NCBI GenBank assembly: GCA_900545135.1
Contig: UQXL01000001.1
Location: forward strand, 86,857 to 150,856
Origin: an uncultured Eubacteriales bacterium
GTDB taxonomy: Bacteria; Bacillota; Clostridia; Peptostreptococcales; Anaerovoracaceae
Length of the DNA: 64,000 nucleotides
Direction: 5' to 3'
The notes under the pieces were generated by a model. That model searched no databases. It was given only the letters and a program-made list of their open reading frames with translations, and had not been told where the DNA came from. Made by a program: the position numbers and the translations under genes. The stretch's first letter is position 1. Every line of letters starts with the position of its first letter. Shown piece after piece: positions 43,414-53,506 of the stretch.

Positions 43414-43878
43414 ATGAGATATTCAAGACAGACAAAGATTTTAGAGCTGATCGCCAGCTACGAAATAGATACTCAGGAAAGGCTGGCCTCAATGCTCAAA
43501 GACAGCGGCTTTGATGTCACTCAGGCGACCGTGTCCAGAGACATCAAGGAGCTTCAGCTGGTCAAAGTCCTCACCTCTTCCGGGAAGTATAAATATGCCG
43601 TGAGCAGCCACAGCGACCTGCCGGCTTCAGACAGATTTTCAAAGATTTTCCGCGAGACGATCACGTCTTTCGTGGCCTCCGGCAACATCGTGGCCGTCAA
43701 GACTTTGTCAGGCTGCGGCCCTGCCGCTGGCGAAGCTATAGATAAATGCGGCATCCCCCATATAATAGCCAGCGTAGCAGGAGACAACACAATATTTCTT
43801 CTGGCGGACGATGAAAAGAACGTGCCGGTAATCATGGAAAAGTTTCAGGAAATGCTCTCGGGCGGAGATAGAAAATGA
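43414..43878 (+). CDS. argR: Arginine repressor ArgR/AhrC
   Basis: A 154-residue arginine-responsive regulator: N-terminal winged helix (RQTKILELIASYEIDTQERL, then TQATVSRDIKELQLVKV) and C-terminal hexamerisation and arginine-binding domain (VAVKTLSGCGPAAGEAIDKC, SVAGDNTIFLLADDE). The ATG at 43414 has AAGGAG seven bases upstream. Its TGA overlaps the recN ATG (ATGA), the usual Firmicute coupling of these two genes although their functions differ. Confidence 0.95.
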   Translation: MRYSRQTKILELIASYEIDTQERLASMLKDSGFDVTQATVSRDIKELQLVKVLTSSGKYKYAVSSHSDLPASDRFSKIFRETITSFVASGNIVAVKTLSGCGPAAGEAIDKCGIPHIIASVAGDNTIFLLADDEKNVPVIMEKFQEMLSGGDRK

Positions 43879-45491
43879 TCAATCATATAAGCATAAAAAA
43901 TTTCGCGATAATTGAAAATACAGAGATAGATTTCAGAGACGGCCTGAACATCATCACAGGAGAGACCGGCTCGGGAAAATCCATCGTCATCGAAGCCATA
44001 AGCCTTGCCCTCGGAAGCCGCGCCGATTCTTCCTACGTCAGGAGCGGAGCAGCCAAGGCAGTGATACAGCTGGCCGGCACGCTGAACGATGAGGAGTTCG
44101 TCATAACCAGGGAAATATCATCTGCCGGCAAGAATCTATGCAGAATAAACGGAGAAATAGTCACCTTATCCCAGGTCAATCTTCTTTCCGCAAAGCTGGC
44201 CGACATACACGGACAGTACGACAACCAGTCGCTGCTAGACCCTGATTATCACATCGTTCTCCTCGATTCCTACAAGCATCAGGATACAGATTCGCTGAAA
44301 GATGAAGTGGCGGATAAATACTCCCTCTACGTCAAGGCACGCAAAGAACTGGCTCGTCTGCTCTCCCTGGAAAAGGAAAACACGCGGAAACTGGACTTCT
44401 ATAAATTTGAAGAAGAAGAGATCGAAAAAGCCCGTCTCATACCCGGTGAGGACGAAGAGCTTCGCGAAAGGATCATGCTTCTTCAGAACAGCGAAAAGAT
44501 ATACGAAAACATCAGCGGCGCCTATCAGGCCATGTACGATGAGTCTCCCTCCGTCATGGACGGCCTCAGTCAGAGCGTCAAATCCATCGAAGAGCTTTCT
44601 TCCTATTCGGAAAGGATCGCCTCCCTCGGCCAGGAATTCAGCGATATATATTACAGGCTTGAAGACGTATGCAGGGAAATACGAAGCATAAAGGATTCTC
44701 TGACTTTTTCCCCTGCGGAGCTTGATGAAGCCATCGCCAGAATGGAACTTATCGACGGACTGAAAAAGAAATACGGTTCCACCATCGAGGAAATCCTCGC
44801 ATATCAGGAAAAGCTTCAGAAGCAGCTTTCAATAGCAGAAAATATGGATGAAGAAAAGCGCAGACTCATGCACCAGCTCAAAGCCGCAAAAGAACAGCTT
44901 CTGCAAAGCTGCGCCGCCCTTACCGCCAAGAGGACTGCCAAGGCCGCAGAGTTGGAAGGCGCCATCCAGTCCGAACTGATCGACCTCAATTTCAAAGACG
45001 CTCAGGTAAAAATTTCCGTTGAGCCTCTCAGCGAGCCATCAGAGACGGGAATGGACAGGGCTGAAATATTCATCACCACCAACAGGGGCGAATCGCTCAA
45101 GCCTCTGGCCAAGATAGTTTCAGGCGGCGAAATGTCCAGGATAATGCTGGCTTTCAAGAACATCATAAGCTCATACGACAATATCCCTACCCTCATCTTC
45201 GATGAGATAGACAACGGAATCAGCGGCGTCACCGCCAGCATCGTAGGCAAGAAGCTCAAGGAAATCAGCAGAACGCACCAGATAATATGCATCACCCACC
45301 TGCCTCAAATTGCATCCTGCGGAGATTTCAACTACAGGATATATAAGGATTCCAGCGATACCAGTACCTTTACCCATGTGGAGATGCTTTCTCCTGAGGA
45401 AAAGGTCGGTGAAATTGCAAGGCTGCTCGGCGGCGTTTCTGTCACCGAAGCAACAGTAAAGGCGGCAAAAGAGCTGATAGAAAATTCTTGA
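43875..45491 (+). CDS. recN: DNA repair protein RecN
   Basis: An SMC-like ATPase recruited early to double-strand breaks. The 538-residue protein has Walker A GETGSGKS at residues 29-36, the Q-loop DIHGQYDNQSLLD, a long coiled-coil middle (about 150-370), the ABC signature IVSGGEMSRIMLAFK, Walker B LIFDEIDNGISG and the H-loop CITHLPQIAS. It is somewhat shorter than Bacillus RecN, with the difference in the coiled coils. It is coupled to argR and ends at a strong terminator. Confidence 0.97.
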   Translation: MINHISIKNFAIIENTEIDFRDGLNIITGETGSGKSIVIEAISLALGSRADSSYVRSGAAKAVIQLAGTLNDEEFVITREISSAGKNLCRINGEIVTLSQVNLLSAKLADIHGQYDNQSLLDPDYHIVLLDSYKHQDTDSLKDEVADKYSLYVKARKELARLLSLEKENTRKLDFYKFEEEEIEKARLIPGEDEELRERIMLLQNSEKIYENISGAYQAMYDESPSVMDGLSQSVKSIEELSSYSERIASLGQEFSDIYYRLEDVCREIRSIKDSLTFSPAELDEAIARMELIDGLKKKYGSTIEEILAYQEKLQKQLSIAENMDEEKRRLMHQLKAAKEQLLQSCAALTAKRTAKAAELEGAIQSELIDLNFKDAQVKISVEPLSEPSETGMDRAEIFITTNRGESLKPLAKIVSGGEMSRIMLAFKNIISSYDNIPTLIFDEIDNGISGVTASIVGKKLKEISRTHQIICITHLPQIASCGDFNYRIYKDSSDTSTFTHVEMLSPEEKVGEIARLLGGVSVTEATVKAAKELIENS

Positions 45492-45532
45492 TTATAATAG
45501 TATATTGCCATGGCTTAAGTCTTAAAACAAAG

Positions 45533-45564
45533 CTGCCGCATAAGAAGATATGCGGCAGTTTTTT
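45533..45564 (+). terminator. Terminator of argR-recN
   Basis: Perfect 10-bp stem CTGCCGCATA/TATGCGGCAG, 6-base loop, six T. Confidence 0.95.
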
Positions 45565-45602
45565 ATATGTATTTTCGATGATATACTTTATGCGCTCCGC
45601 CT

Positions 45603-47342
45603 CTACACTTCCGGAAGCATAGCCAAATCCCACTCGGCTATATTGGTGTGAAGCATGTGGTGCGCCTGCTTGGAAAGCGGCTCGCCCAGATATTCTTCAT
45701 AAGTCAGCTTCACAGCCGAATTCTCATGGGAGAATCTTATATCGCTGGCCTTATCGAGATCATAGAGCATATCTCCGCGCTTTTCAGCCATTTCAACGCC
45801 GTCTGTGAAAGGCTGTCCGCCTCCCCCTACGCAGCCTCCGGGACAAGCCATCACTTCCACAAAGTCATACTGTACTTCCCCGGCTCTTATGGCTTCTATC
45901 AGTTCCCTTGCATTGGCCAGACCTGTAGCTACGGCAACTTTCAGCTTATTTCCCTTAAGGTTGAAAGTCTGCTCTCTCCAGCCTTTATTTCCTCTCACGT
46001 TCTTAAACGCGTCGGCGTCTGGATTTTTACCGGCTACCATATAGTAGGCGCTTCTCAAGGCGGCCTCCATTACGCCGCCTGTGGTGCCGAAGATTACTCC
46101 GGCCCCCGAGCCCTCTCCGAATATGGAGTCAAACGGAACGTCCGTCAGATCCTCAGGCTTTATGCTGTCGCTTCTTATGAAGCTGTCCAACTCTCTGGTG
46201 GTAAGTACCAGATCAACGTCGCTTCCTCTGCCTGAATCATTGACTTGAGGAACCGAACGTTCGTATTTTTTCGCAACGCAAGGCATGATCGAAAGTGAAA
46301 ATACTTTCGACGGATCTATACCCAGCTTCTGGGCTATGTAAGTCTTTGACATGGCGCCGAACATCTGCTGCGGCGACTTGGCTGTGGAAAGATTTTTCAC
46401 CATATCAGGATACTGGGTTTTGACAAATCTTACCCAGCCCGGGCAGCAGGAAGTAAACATCGGCCATGCGTAATCTTCCTTGTGTGCAAGTCTTTCTAAG
46501 AACTCGCTGCCCTCCTCCATTATGGTAAGGTCGGCAGAATAGTTGGTGTCAAAGACATAATCTATTCCTATCTTCTTCAGTGCACAGACCAGCTTGCCCA
46601 TGGTGCTTTCCTCATCACGCAGGCCTATCTGCTCTCCCCAGGCAGTCCTTACTGCAGGTGCCACCTGCGCTATTATGATCTTTTCAGGATCGTCTATGGC
46701 GTCGTTGAGAACGTCCCTGTCGTCTCTTGCCCTGAGAGCTCCGACAGGACAGTGGGTGATGCACTGGCCGCAGAGGGAACAGTCGGCATCCTGAATATCG
46801 AGATTATCGACCACTCCCACCGTAGTTCTGTGTCCTGTACCCTGGAGATCCCATACTCCCAGGCTCTGGACCTTTTCGCATATCTGTATGCATCTCATGC
46901 ATTTTACACATTTTGAAGCGTCTCTGATCAGAGGAAGATCTGTGTTCCAGCGAGCTTTTTCAGCCGTGTTCTGATAATGGTTCATTATTATGCCCATATC
47001 GTTGGCGATGGTCTGCAGTGTGCAGTTGCCGCTTCTCACACATGCGGCGCAATCGGTGTCGTGGTCTGAAAGAATCATCTCGATATTGATACGCCTTGTT
47101 CTTCTCAGTCTAGGGCTGTTGGTGAGAACCTTCATGCCCTCGCGGCATTCCGTGTCGCAGGCAGGAACCAGTTTGTCCATACCCTCAACTTCTACCAGAC
47201 ATACTCTGCACGCGCCGATTTCATTTATGCCTTTAAGAAAGCACAGATGAGGGATATGCACGCCTACTTTCTTTGCGGCGTCCATTATGGTGGTTCCCTC
47301 AGGAACTGAAACTTTCTGGCCGTTGATTATAAGCTTTACCAT
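45603..47342 (-). CDS. [FeFe] hydrogenase catalytic subunit
   Basis: Produces or oxidises H2 in the cytoplasm. The 579-residue protein has an N-terminal [2Fe-2S] domain (CFLKGINEIGACRVC), a His-Cys [4Fe-4S] motif (HDTDCAACVRSGNCTLQ), two further [4Fe-4S] clusters (CVKCMRCIQIC and CSLCGQCITHCP), and the three H-cluster signatures TSCCPGWV, MPCVAKKYE and ACPGGCVGGGGQP. The small-subunit-like C-terminus ends at 45603. The domain order is that of group A, NAD(P)-linked hydrogenases. Its start overlaps the upstream flavoprotein by 7 bases, so the two form a complex or redox couple. No HydE, HydF or HydG maturases lie in the window. Confidence 0.95.
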   Translation of the reverse strand: MVKLIINGQKVSVPEGTTIMDAAKKVGVHIPHLCFLKGINEIGACRVCLVEVEGMDKLVPACDTECREGMKVLTNSPRLRRTRRINIEMILSDHDTDCAACVRSGNCTLQTIANDMGIIMNHYQNTAEKARWNTDLPLIRDASKCVKCMRCIQICEKVQSLGVWDLQGTGHRTTVGVVDNLDIQDADCSLCGQCITHCPVGALRARDDRDVLNDAIDDPEKIIIAQVAPAVRTAWGEQIGLRDEESTMGKLVCALKKIGIDYVFDTNYSADLTIMEEGSEFLERLAHKEDYAWPMFTSCCPGWVRFVKTQYPDMVKNLSTAKSPQQMFGAMSKTYIAQKLGIDPSKVFSLSIMPCVAKKYERSVPQVNDSGRGSDVDLVLTTRELDSFIRSDSIKPEDLTDVPFDSIFGEGSGAGVIFGTTGGVMEAALRSAYYMVAGKNPDADAFKNVRGNKGWREQTFNLKGNKLKVAVATGLANARELIEAIRAGEVQYDFVEVMACPGGCVGGGGQPFTDGVEMAEKRGDMLYDLDKASDIRFSHENSAVKLTYEEYLGEPLSKQAHHMLHTNIAEWDLAMLPEV

Positions 47343-49186
47343 TTAGTATTCCTCCCTCCTCTGAAAGAACCGAAGCCGTGATAGTCGCAGCGCATGCACC
47401 TTGAAGCTTCATGCATGGCTTCCTCATAAGTCATTCCGTATTCTATCTCGTTGAAGTCACTGCCCCTGAGCTTAGCATAACGCTCTCTCATCTCCACTCT
47501 TCCTCTAGGTGTGAGGTCGGCGATTTCAGGCAGAGGAATATCTACGTCCACTTCGATCTCGTGGTTGAATCCCAAATATGAATCTATGTTGGCAGCAGCT
47601 ACCTTGCCGGCAGCTACCGCGTTTATTACAGTCGAAGGCCCCGTTACGCAGTCGCCTCCCGCGTAAGTGCCGTGGTTGGCGTCAACAACGCTGTTCTTTC
47701 CGGCTTTTATGTTGCCCCTGAATACAGGTATGCCGTAATCTTCAAAGAACTGAATATCTGTAGCCTGGCCTATGGCTGAAATTATTATCTGGCAGGAAAG
47801 CTTCTCTTCAGCCTCCGATGAATCCACAGGCTTAGGACGTCCGCTCTTGTCAGCCTTGCCGACGATCTGCGGCTTCACCCAAAGAGCTTTTACGTTGCCC
47901 GATTTATCTGTCTCTATCCTGGACGGAGCTTTGAGCTGGAACAGACTGCAACCCTCTGCTATGGCTCCGTCTATTTCATCAGGAAGCGCAGTCATATCTT
48001 CTCTGCGTCTCCTATAGACGATGGTCACTTCGCTGGCGCCGAGACGCTTGGCGGTTCTCGCCACGTCCATGGCCACGTTGCCTCCTCCGATTACGACTAC
48101 GGTCTTGCCCTCAAAGTTAGGCATAGCGTCGTCTCCTATTCCGCGCAGCATTTCTACGGCAGGAATAACGCCCTTGGCGTATTCTCCCGGTATGCCTATA
48201 TCCTTGGCATTATGTGAACCTATGGAAATATATGTAGCGTCGTAATTGTTTCTTATCTCAGCTATGGCCTCAGGTGTGGAAACGTCATAATCCAGCTTAC
48301 ATTCCACGCCGGTGGAAAGGATAGCGTCTATGTCCCACTGCAGTCTTTCTCTCGGCAGCCTGTAGTTAGGTATGCCGTATCTCAACATTCCGCCCAGCTG
48401 GGAACGCTTTTCAAATATGGTCACGTGGTGTCCCATTATAGACAGGAAATACGCGGCGGAAAGTCCCGACGGACCTCCTCCTATGACAGCTATCTTTTTG
48501 CCTGTATCGTCCATCTTTGCAGGCACAGGCACATTGCCGCAGTTATCCACAGCATATCTCTTGAGTCCCCTTATGTTGACAGGTGCGTCGACAAGAGTTC
48601 TCCTGCATCTTCCCTCGCAAGGATGCTCGCATATAAGCGCGCATACCGTAGGGAAAGGATTGTCTTTTCTGATAAGTTTGACAGCGTCGTCGTATCTTCC
48701 TGCTTTAAGAAGCGATATGTAGCCCGGCACGTCGACTCCCGCCGGACACATGGCCACGCAAGGCACCGGCTGAGCCTGAGTCCTTATGCTCAGAGCGCAG
48801 GTATGATTCTTTATGTGAGACTCGAAGTCCTTTCTGTAGCCCTGCAGGCCTCTGAGAACCATGTTGGCAGCCTCCGAACCTATGGCGCAGTCTGCCGAGA
48901 CGCTTATGGCCTTGGCTGTCTTCTCAAGCAGATCTATATCTTCCATCTTTGAATCCGTATTTATATTCAAAATACGGTCTATTATCAACTGCAGCTGCCC
49001 CAGGCCGACGCGGCACGGTACGCATTTTCCGCAGCTCTGCGAATGACACAGTCTTAAGAAAGACGCTGTCATATCTACAGGACACTGTCCCGGCGGGCTT
49101 GCAATGATTCTTCTCTCCAAATCCTTATGCAGTCCCTCTACCGTCTTCTGAACGATATCCTGCGACTTGATAAAAAGTCTGTTCAC
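47336..49186 (-). CDS. NuoF-like iron-sulfur/GltD-like flavoprotein, hydrogenase partner
   Basis: A 616-residue fusion. Residues about 40-125 resemble the C-terminal [4Fe-4S] region of NuoF/HydB (SQSCGKCVPCRVGLGQLQLI). The remainder is the small subunit of glutamate synthase/NfnB type: two cysteine clusters (CVAMCPAGVDVPGYI, CALICEHPCEGRCRR), an FAD site (IAVIGGGPSGLSAAYFLS) and an NAD(P) site (VVVIGGGNVAMDVARTAKR), and a TYAGGDCVTGPSTVINAVAAG closing motif. It probably passes electrons between NAD(P)H and the adjacent hydrogenase, possibly by flavin-based bifurcation. The start is a GTG overlapping the previous stop as TAGTG. No gltB-like large subunit is near, which argues against a glutamate synthase. 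Confidence 0.85.
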   Translation of the reverse strand: MNRLFIKSQDIVQKTVEGLHKDLERRIIASPPGQCPVDMTASFLRLCHSQSCGKCVPCRVGLGQLQLIIDRILNINTDSKMEDIDLLEKTAKAISVSADCAIGSEAANMVLRGLQGYRKDFESHIKNHTCALSIRTQAQPVPCVAMCPAGVDVPGYISLLKAGRYDDAVKLIRKDNPFPTVCALICEHPCEGRCRRTLVDAPVNIRGLKRYAVDNCGNVPVPAKMDDTGKKIAVIGGGPSGLSAAYFLSIMGHHVTIFEKRSQLGGMLRYGIPNYRLPRERLQWDIDAILSTGVECKLDYDVSTPEAIAEIRNNYDATYISIGSHNAKDIGIPGEYAKGVIPAVEMLRGIGDDAMPNFEGKTVVVIGGGNVAMDVARTAKRLGASEVTIVYRRRREDMTALPDEIDGAIAEGCSLFQLKAPSRIETDKSGNVKALWVKPQIVGKADKSGRPKPVDSSEAEEKLSCQIIISAIGQATDIQFFEDYGIPVFRGNIKAGKNSVVDANHGTYAGGDCVTGPSTVINAVAAGKVAAANIDSYLGFNHEIEVDVDIPLPEIADLTPRGRVEMRERYAKLRGSDFNEIEYGMTYEEAMHEASRCMRCDYHGFGSFRGGRNTKW

Positions 49187-50109
49187 TATCCTCGTTCCTC
49201 CTCGATTTCTTTCTTATTGCCTAATTTCTTATTGTCTAATTTCTTGAAATCTATTTCCATTGCAAATATGCTTGCCATCATCAGAAAAGCTCCTAGATAT
49301 GCTCTGGGTGACAACACCTCTCCTGCGAAGAAAAAGGCTGCTACAGCGGCAAACACAGGCTCGAGCGCGAATATCACGCCAACATGCGAAGCCGTAGTGT
49401 ATTGCTGCGCGATGGGCTGAAGCACAAAGGCCACGCCAGTGCAAAACACAGCCAGAAAGATGACTGCTCCCCAAACCTCGGCTGTTTCGGGGAAATGAGG
49501 TCTCTCAGTCACAAAGGCCATAAGCAGGTTGAGAATTCCCGTAACGCCAAGCTGAAATACTCCCAGCTGATAGGCGTCCACTTCTTCTTTTAAAACCGCC
49601 TTTTCTGTAAAAAGCAAATCCGCCGCATAGCATAAAGCGCACATTATACACAGCAAATCGCCCTTTAAGTTGACCATATTTATGGAGAAATCATCTCCCA
49701 GCGTCATCAAGGCTATTCCTATAAAGCATACCATGACGACTAGGCTCAGCTTTCTGTCCGGCGTCTTTTTAAACACCAGCCAGTTTATTATCGGAGTGAA
49801 CACCACCGTCAGCGCACAGAGAAACCCTGCGTTGGAAAGCGTGGTATATTTAACTCCGAAAGTAGCGCCTATATATACAAAGAACAAAGCTACCCCTACC
49901 AAAACGCTGTATTTTAAAGTGGTTTTGTTCACTCCGCGCAGCTTGTTCCATGAGAACAGCGCGGCAATGATGAAGGCTCCCAAAAACCTGAACGCATTCA
50001 GAGTAAACGGATCTATCTGCAAAAGGCTCATATCTATCAAGAGATACGATACGCCCCAGCACAAGGTGACCAATATGAGAATTCCATCTGCTTTTACTTG
50101 TTTCGACAT
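49186..50109 (-). CDS. DMT-family (EamA) transporter
   Basis: A 307-residue membrane protein with ten hydrophobic segments in two EamA halves (VTLCWGVSYLLIDMSLLQID, ALRFLG-like NAFRFLGAFIIAALF, then the second half GDLLCIMCALCYAADLLFTE). Proteins of this type export metabolites or amino acids; the substrate is not visible. It lies between holA and the hydrogenase partner with almost no spacing, so it belongs to the same leftward transcription unit. Confidence 0.9.
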   Translation of the reverse strand: MSKQVKADGILILVTLCWGVSYLLIDMSLLQIDPFTLNAFRFLGAFIIAALFSWNKLRGVNKTTLKYSVLVGVALFFVYIGATFGVKYTTLSNAGFLCALTVVFTPIINWLVFKKTPDRKLSLVVMVCFIGIALMTLGDDFSINMVNLKGDLLCIMCALCYAADLLFTEKAVLKEEVDAYQLGVFQLGVTGILNLLMAFVTERPHFPETAEVWGAVIFLAVFCTGVAFVLQPIAQQYTTASHVGVIFALEPVFAAVAAFFFAGEVLSPRAYLGAFLMMASIFAMEIDFKKLDNKKLGNKKEIEEERG

Positions 50110-50112
50110 AGT

Positions 50113-51174
50113 TTACATCCTTCCGATCAACATTTCAAGAGCCAAATTTCCATCCATATTCCCAGTCTTAATATTTCTGTCGATTTCATAAAGCTGGCTC
50201 AAAGTCTCTCTGAGCTTCCGGTGACTGAATCTGTCTGCGGCGGAAGCAGCTTTTTTTACTCTGTAGCCATTCACTTTGAGTTGCTTGGCAATTTCTTCCT
50301 GAGTCATGCCCTCATCCTTTAAATCCCTGATTTCATACATGAGCTCAAACTGGTTTACCAGCAGCCCCAACAGAGAAAAGACTTCGCTGCCACCGCCCAG
50401 CATGTTATAGAGGAGCCTAAAGGCAGTCTCTTTCCTGCCGGCGCTGATGGCGTCCAGAAAGTTAAAGGCGAATCTGTCCATATCTCCGTGGAGAGTCTGG
50501 TCTATGTCCTCCTGAGTAACCGTGGAGCCGCCGCTGTAGGCGATTATCTTCTTTATATCGTTTTCAAGATTGTATATCCTGTATTCGCTTTCCCTGTTGA
50601 AATACCCCGTTTCATCGATGAAATATTTCAGATCTGCCCTGCTTATCTCAGCTCCTGCGGCTTTAAATCTTTTGCCGGCAAAGGCGATGAGCTGCGCGCT
50701 GTCGAGGCTGGTAAAATTGTAGCACCTGCACTGTTTTTTCAGAAGCTTGACAAGACTTACGCCTTCGTCCGGCCTAAGGCACGAAAGTATGAGGATCGCC
50801 CTGTCGTTGGGATTCTCTATATATTCGTTCAGTTTGCGTTTCTCTTCTTCTCCGAAACCTTTCGCATTTTTCTTTGATAAAGGGGCAAAACTATTTGCCC
50901 AGATGACGCGGCGTTCGGAAAATATTGAAAACGTATCGCAGGCTTCTAAAATATCAGCTGCGGAACATTCCTCTCCGTCCAGCTTGACGAAATCCATTTC
51001 CCGCATAGCTTCATCGGTAAATTTCTCCGCCAATGATCTGCACGCCCATTCTGTCAGGTATTCTTCCTCGCCGTACATGAATATCACAGGGGGAAAATCT
51101 CCGCCGGCCATATCTCTGTGGAAAGTCTGGAAAGCATGTTCTGTTTTAGCCTGATTATACGCTTTATAAGCCAT
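50113..51174 (-). CDS. holA: DNA polymerase III delta subunit
   Basis: Opens the sliding clamp as part of the clamp loader. The 353-residue protein follows the HolA pattern: IFMYGEEEYLTEWACRSL near the start, VIWANSFAPL, NDRAILILSCLRPDE, the domain-II segment YFIDETGYFNRESEYRIYNLENDIKK, and the C-terminal LLGLLVNQFELMYEIRDLK and MEIN-like LYEIDRNIKTGNMDGNLALE. It lies directly downstream of comEC, the usual order. The rpsT gene that often follows it is not here. Confidence 0.93.
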   Translation of the reverse strand: MAYKAYNQAKTEHAFQTFHRDMAGGDFPPVIFMYGEEEYLTEWACRSLAEKFTDEAMREMDFVKLDGEECSAADILEACDTFSIFSERRVIWANSFAPLSKKNAKGFGEEEKRKLNEYIENPNDRAILILSCLRPDEGVSLVKLLKKQCRCYNFTSLDSAQLIAFAGKRFKAAGAEISRADLKYFIDETGYFNRESEYRIYNLENDIKKIIAYSGGSTVTQEDIDQTLHGDMDRFAFNFLDAISAGRKETAFRLLYNMLGGGSEVFSLLGLLVNQFELMYEIRDLKDEGMTQEEIAKQLKVNGYRVKKAASAADRFSHRKLRETLSQLYEIDRNIKTGNMDGNLALEMLIGRM

Positions 51175-51228
51175 AAATAATACCCCGCCTCTGTATATTA
51201 TTCTGTATATTATACTGTCATTGCTCGC

Positions 51229-53358
51229 CTACTGCTGACAAACGTGCCGATCGTCCGTGTTTATCATTTCATAGTGAAGTATTTTTCCCTTTTCAAAAGA
51301 AAACCCCACAGCTCCATGGGTATCGTTTCTCAATACTATTATACCTTTTTCCTGACATTTTTCAATAATTTTAGAGTCGGGATGGCCATAATTGTTTTTT
51401 CCCGCCTGTATTACAGCATATTCAGGCATGACGGCGGCGAGAAGCTCATCCGAGGTGCTGGTCTTGCTGCCGTGATGTCCCACTTTCAGTATATCGGCTT
51501 TCAGCCTGCCGCTTCCCTCGTAATATTTGACCATTTCCCTCTCTCCCTCGCTGTCCAGATCGCCGGTTACAAGTATCCTGAAACCTTTGAAACTCACCAT
51601 GAATACGGAACAATTTTTATTTTCATCCTGTGACAAATCACCATCGAGCGAAAACGGCCAGAGAGCTTCTATCGACACATTGTCGCCGGCTTCAAACCTT
51701 TTTCCTGCGGTCATCCTTGTTTTGAGCGTGCCTATCATCCCCTCCGCTTCTAACTCCTGCAGGCCCTTGAAATGGTCAGTATGAAGATGGGTTGCTATTG
51801 CAAGATCTATTTTATGTACTCCGTTTTTAAGTAGGTAAGGCTTGAGCGTTTTCTCCCCGGTGTTATAGTCGATTTTACCGCCTCCGTCTATCATTATCTC
51901 CGCAGTCCCTGTCCTGATATGAACACAATCTCCCTGACCTACATCGACGAAAATCAAGTCGCTGTCTCTTATAGGCAGAAATGACACGCTTCTGATGAAC
52001 AGCGCAAATATCAGGAAAACTCCGACCACAGCAGCGATCTTCCCCTTTTCTTTTCGCAGGCGCATGATCTCGAACTGCTCCGATGCCAGAAAAAACATCG
52101 TCAGATATACAAAGATCAATATCCAAAGCGGCGGGCTGGTCATGTCCCAGCCTCCCTTGCCGCCAAAAGAAAGAAACTCGTTCATTTCTATTATCATATT
52201 AGCCATGGAATCAGTCATCAGCGAAACAACTTTCAGCGTCTCCAGGCTATTTCCCATCAGGGCAAAGAGTAAAAAATGAATTATGCCCAAGGGAACCGTA
52301 ATCCCAGCCAGGTAAACTACAGGTATATTGGCGGCAAAAGAAGAAAAGGAAAACCAGTTGAAAACATATATCTGATAAGGAGCCAGACCGATATTGGCGC
52401 AGAGCATGATTGCCGCGCCGTCAGGTACTTTGGCCGGAATTCTTTTATAGAAAAATGCTATCGAGCAAACGGCTAAAAACGACATCTGGAATCCAGTATT
52501 AAAAATCACATAAGGATTCAGCACTATGAAAATCAGCGCGGTAAATCCGGCCGCCGTAAGCATGTCGTATCTCCTATCCTTGTAACTGGCCCACGACGAT
52601 AGCATAATCATGCATGCGGCCCTCAGTGCGGAAATGCTGAACGAACTGAGGAAGCAGTAAAGCGTAAGGAACAGCAAAGATACAGACAGTGAAATCAGCG
52701 ACTGGCGTTTTCCGAGAACTTTTCTGATCATGCCGTACACTATCCCCACATGGAGACCGCTCACCGCCAGAACATGCGCCGTGCCGTTATTCCTGAAGTC
52801 TTCATACACATCTTCATCTAAAAACGACGTATCACCGAACACCATGCCCATCAGAATGCCTCTCGTCCTTTCAGAGAGGGAAGCTGCAAACTCATATTTC
52901 AGCTCTATCAATTTTCTCTGCAGCCTGTCAGGCAGCGAGTCTGCTTCTTTAAGCGAAACATCCCCATCGATATATCCCACTGCAGTTATCCCCTCGCTCA
53001 GCAGATGTTTCCTGTAGCTGAAACAGCCTGGATTTCTGGCCTCTGCCGCCAGCTCGGCCTCACACTCGAAGGTTATCTGTCCGTGCCACAGCTGCCATGG
53101 TTTTTTCGTCCCGTCGTAACAGCTGAGCAATATGCAGTGACTTCCTCTCATCTTTTTGCCGTCTGCGGATTCTATTCTCACCCTGACTGAAATCCTCTCT
53201 TCGTCCCGTCGTTCTATGCCTGTCACCTTTCCTTCATAGAAAACATTTTTTCCCAGCATTGCCTCAGGGAAACGGCCGGCAAGCTGCATCCCTGTATAAT
53301 CTGCGGCTGTCAAGGCAAAAATTGTAATTATAGTAAACAAAAAAAGTTTGCGCCTCAT
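51229..53358 (-). CDS. comEC: DNA internalisation competence protein ComEC/Rec2
   Basis: The membrane channel for single-stranded DNA uptake. The 709-residue protein has an N-terminal DUF4131/OB region (about 20-130; VTGIERRDEERISVRVRIES), a competence membrane domain with about eight hydrophobic segments (ALAVSGLHVGIVYG-type motif HVLAVSGLHVGIVYGMIRKV), and a C-terminal metallo-beta-lactamase domain (VDVGQGDCVHIRTG, ATHLHTDHFKGL, LKVGHHGSKTSTS). Length is complete. It suggests natural competence, but no comEA precedes it in the window. Confidence 0.95.
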   Translation of the reverse strand: MRRKLFLFTIITIFALTAADYTGMQLAGRFPEAMLGKNVFYEGKVTGIERRDEERISVRVRIESADGKKMRGSHCILLSCYDGTKKPWQLWHGQITFECEAELAAEARNPGCFSYRKHLLSEGITAVGYIDGDVSLKEADSLPDRLQRKLIELKYEFAASLSERTRGILMGMVFGDTSFLDEDVYEDFRNNGTAHVLAVSGLHVGIVYGMIRKVLGKRQSLISLSVSLLFLTLYCFLSSFSISALRAACMIMLSSWASYKDRRYDMLTAAGFTALIFIVLNPYVIFNTGFQMSFLAVCSIAFFYKRIPAKVPDGAAIMLCANIGLAPYQIYVFNWFSFSSFAANIPVVYLAGITVPLGIIHFLLFALMGNSLETLKVVSLMTDSMANMIIEMNEFLSFGGKGGWDMTSPPLWILIFVYLTMFFLASEQFEIMRLRKEKGKIAAVVGVFLIFALFIRSVSFLPIRDSDLIFVDVGQGDCVHIRTGTAEIMIDGGGKIDYNTGEKTLKPYLLKNGVHKIDLAIATHLHTDHFKGLQELEAEGMIGTLKTRMTAGKRFEAGDNVSIEALWPFSLDGDLSQDENKNCSVFMVSFKGFRILVTGDLDSEGEREMVKYYEGSGRLKADILKVGHHGSKTSTSDELLAAVMPEYAVIQAGKNNYGHPDSKIIEKCQEKGIIVLRNDTHGAVGFSFEKGKILHYEMINTDDRHVCQQ

Positions 53359-53506
53359 GACGGAGCATCACTCCTTTCGTCTTACAAGGCCAAACCATTT
53401 ACATTATATTCCATTTCGTCAGATAAATCAATATTTCGTGCAGATTTTGAGAAAAGATATGTTTTCCGCCAATTATTACATAATATTTCTTAACTTTATA
53501 CTTGGG

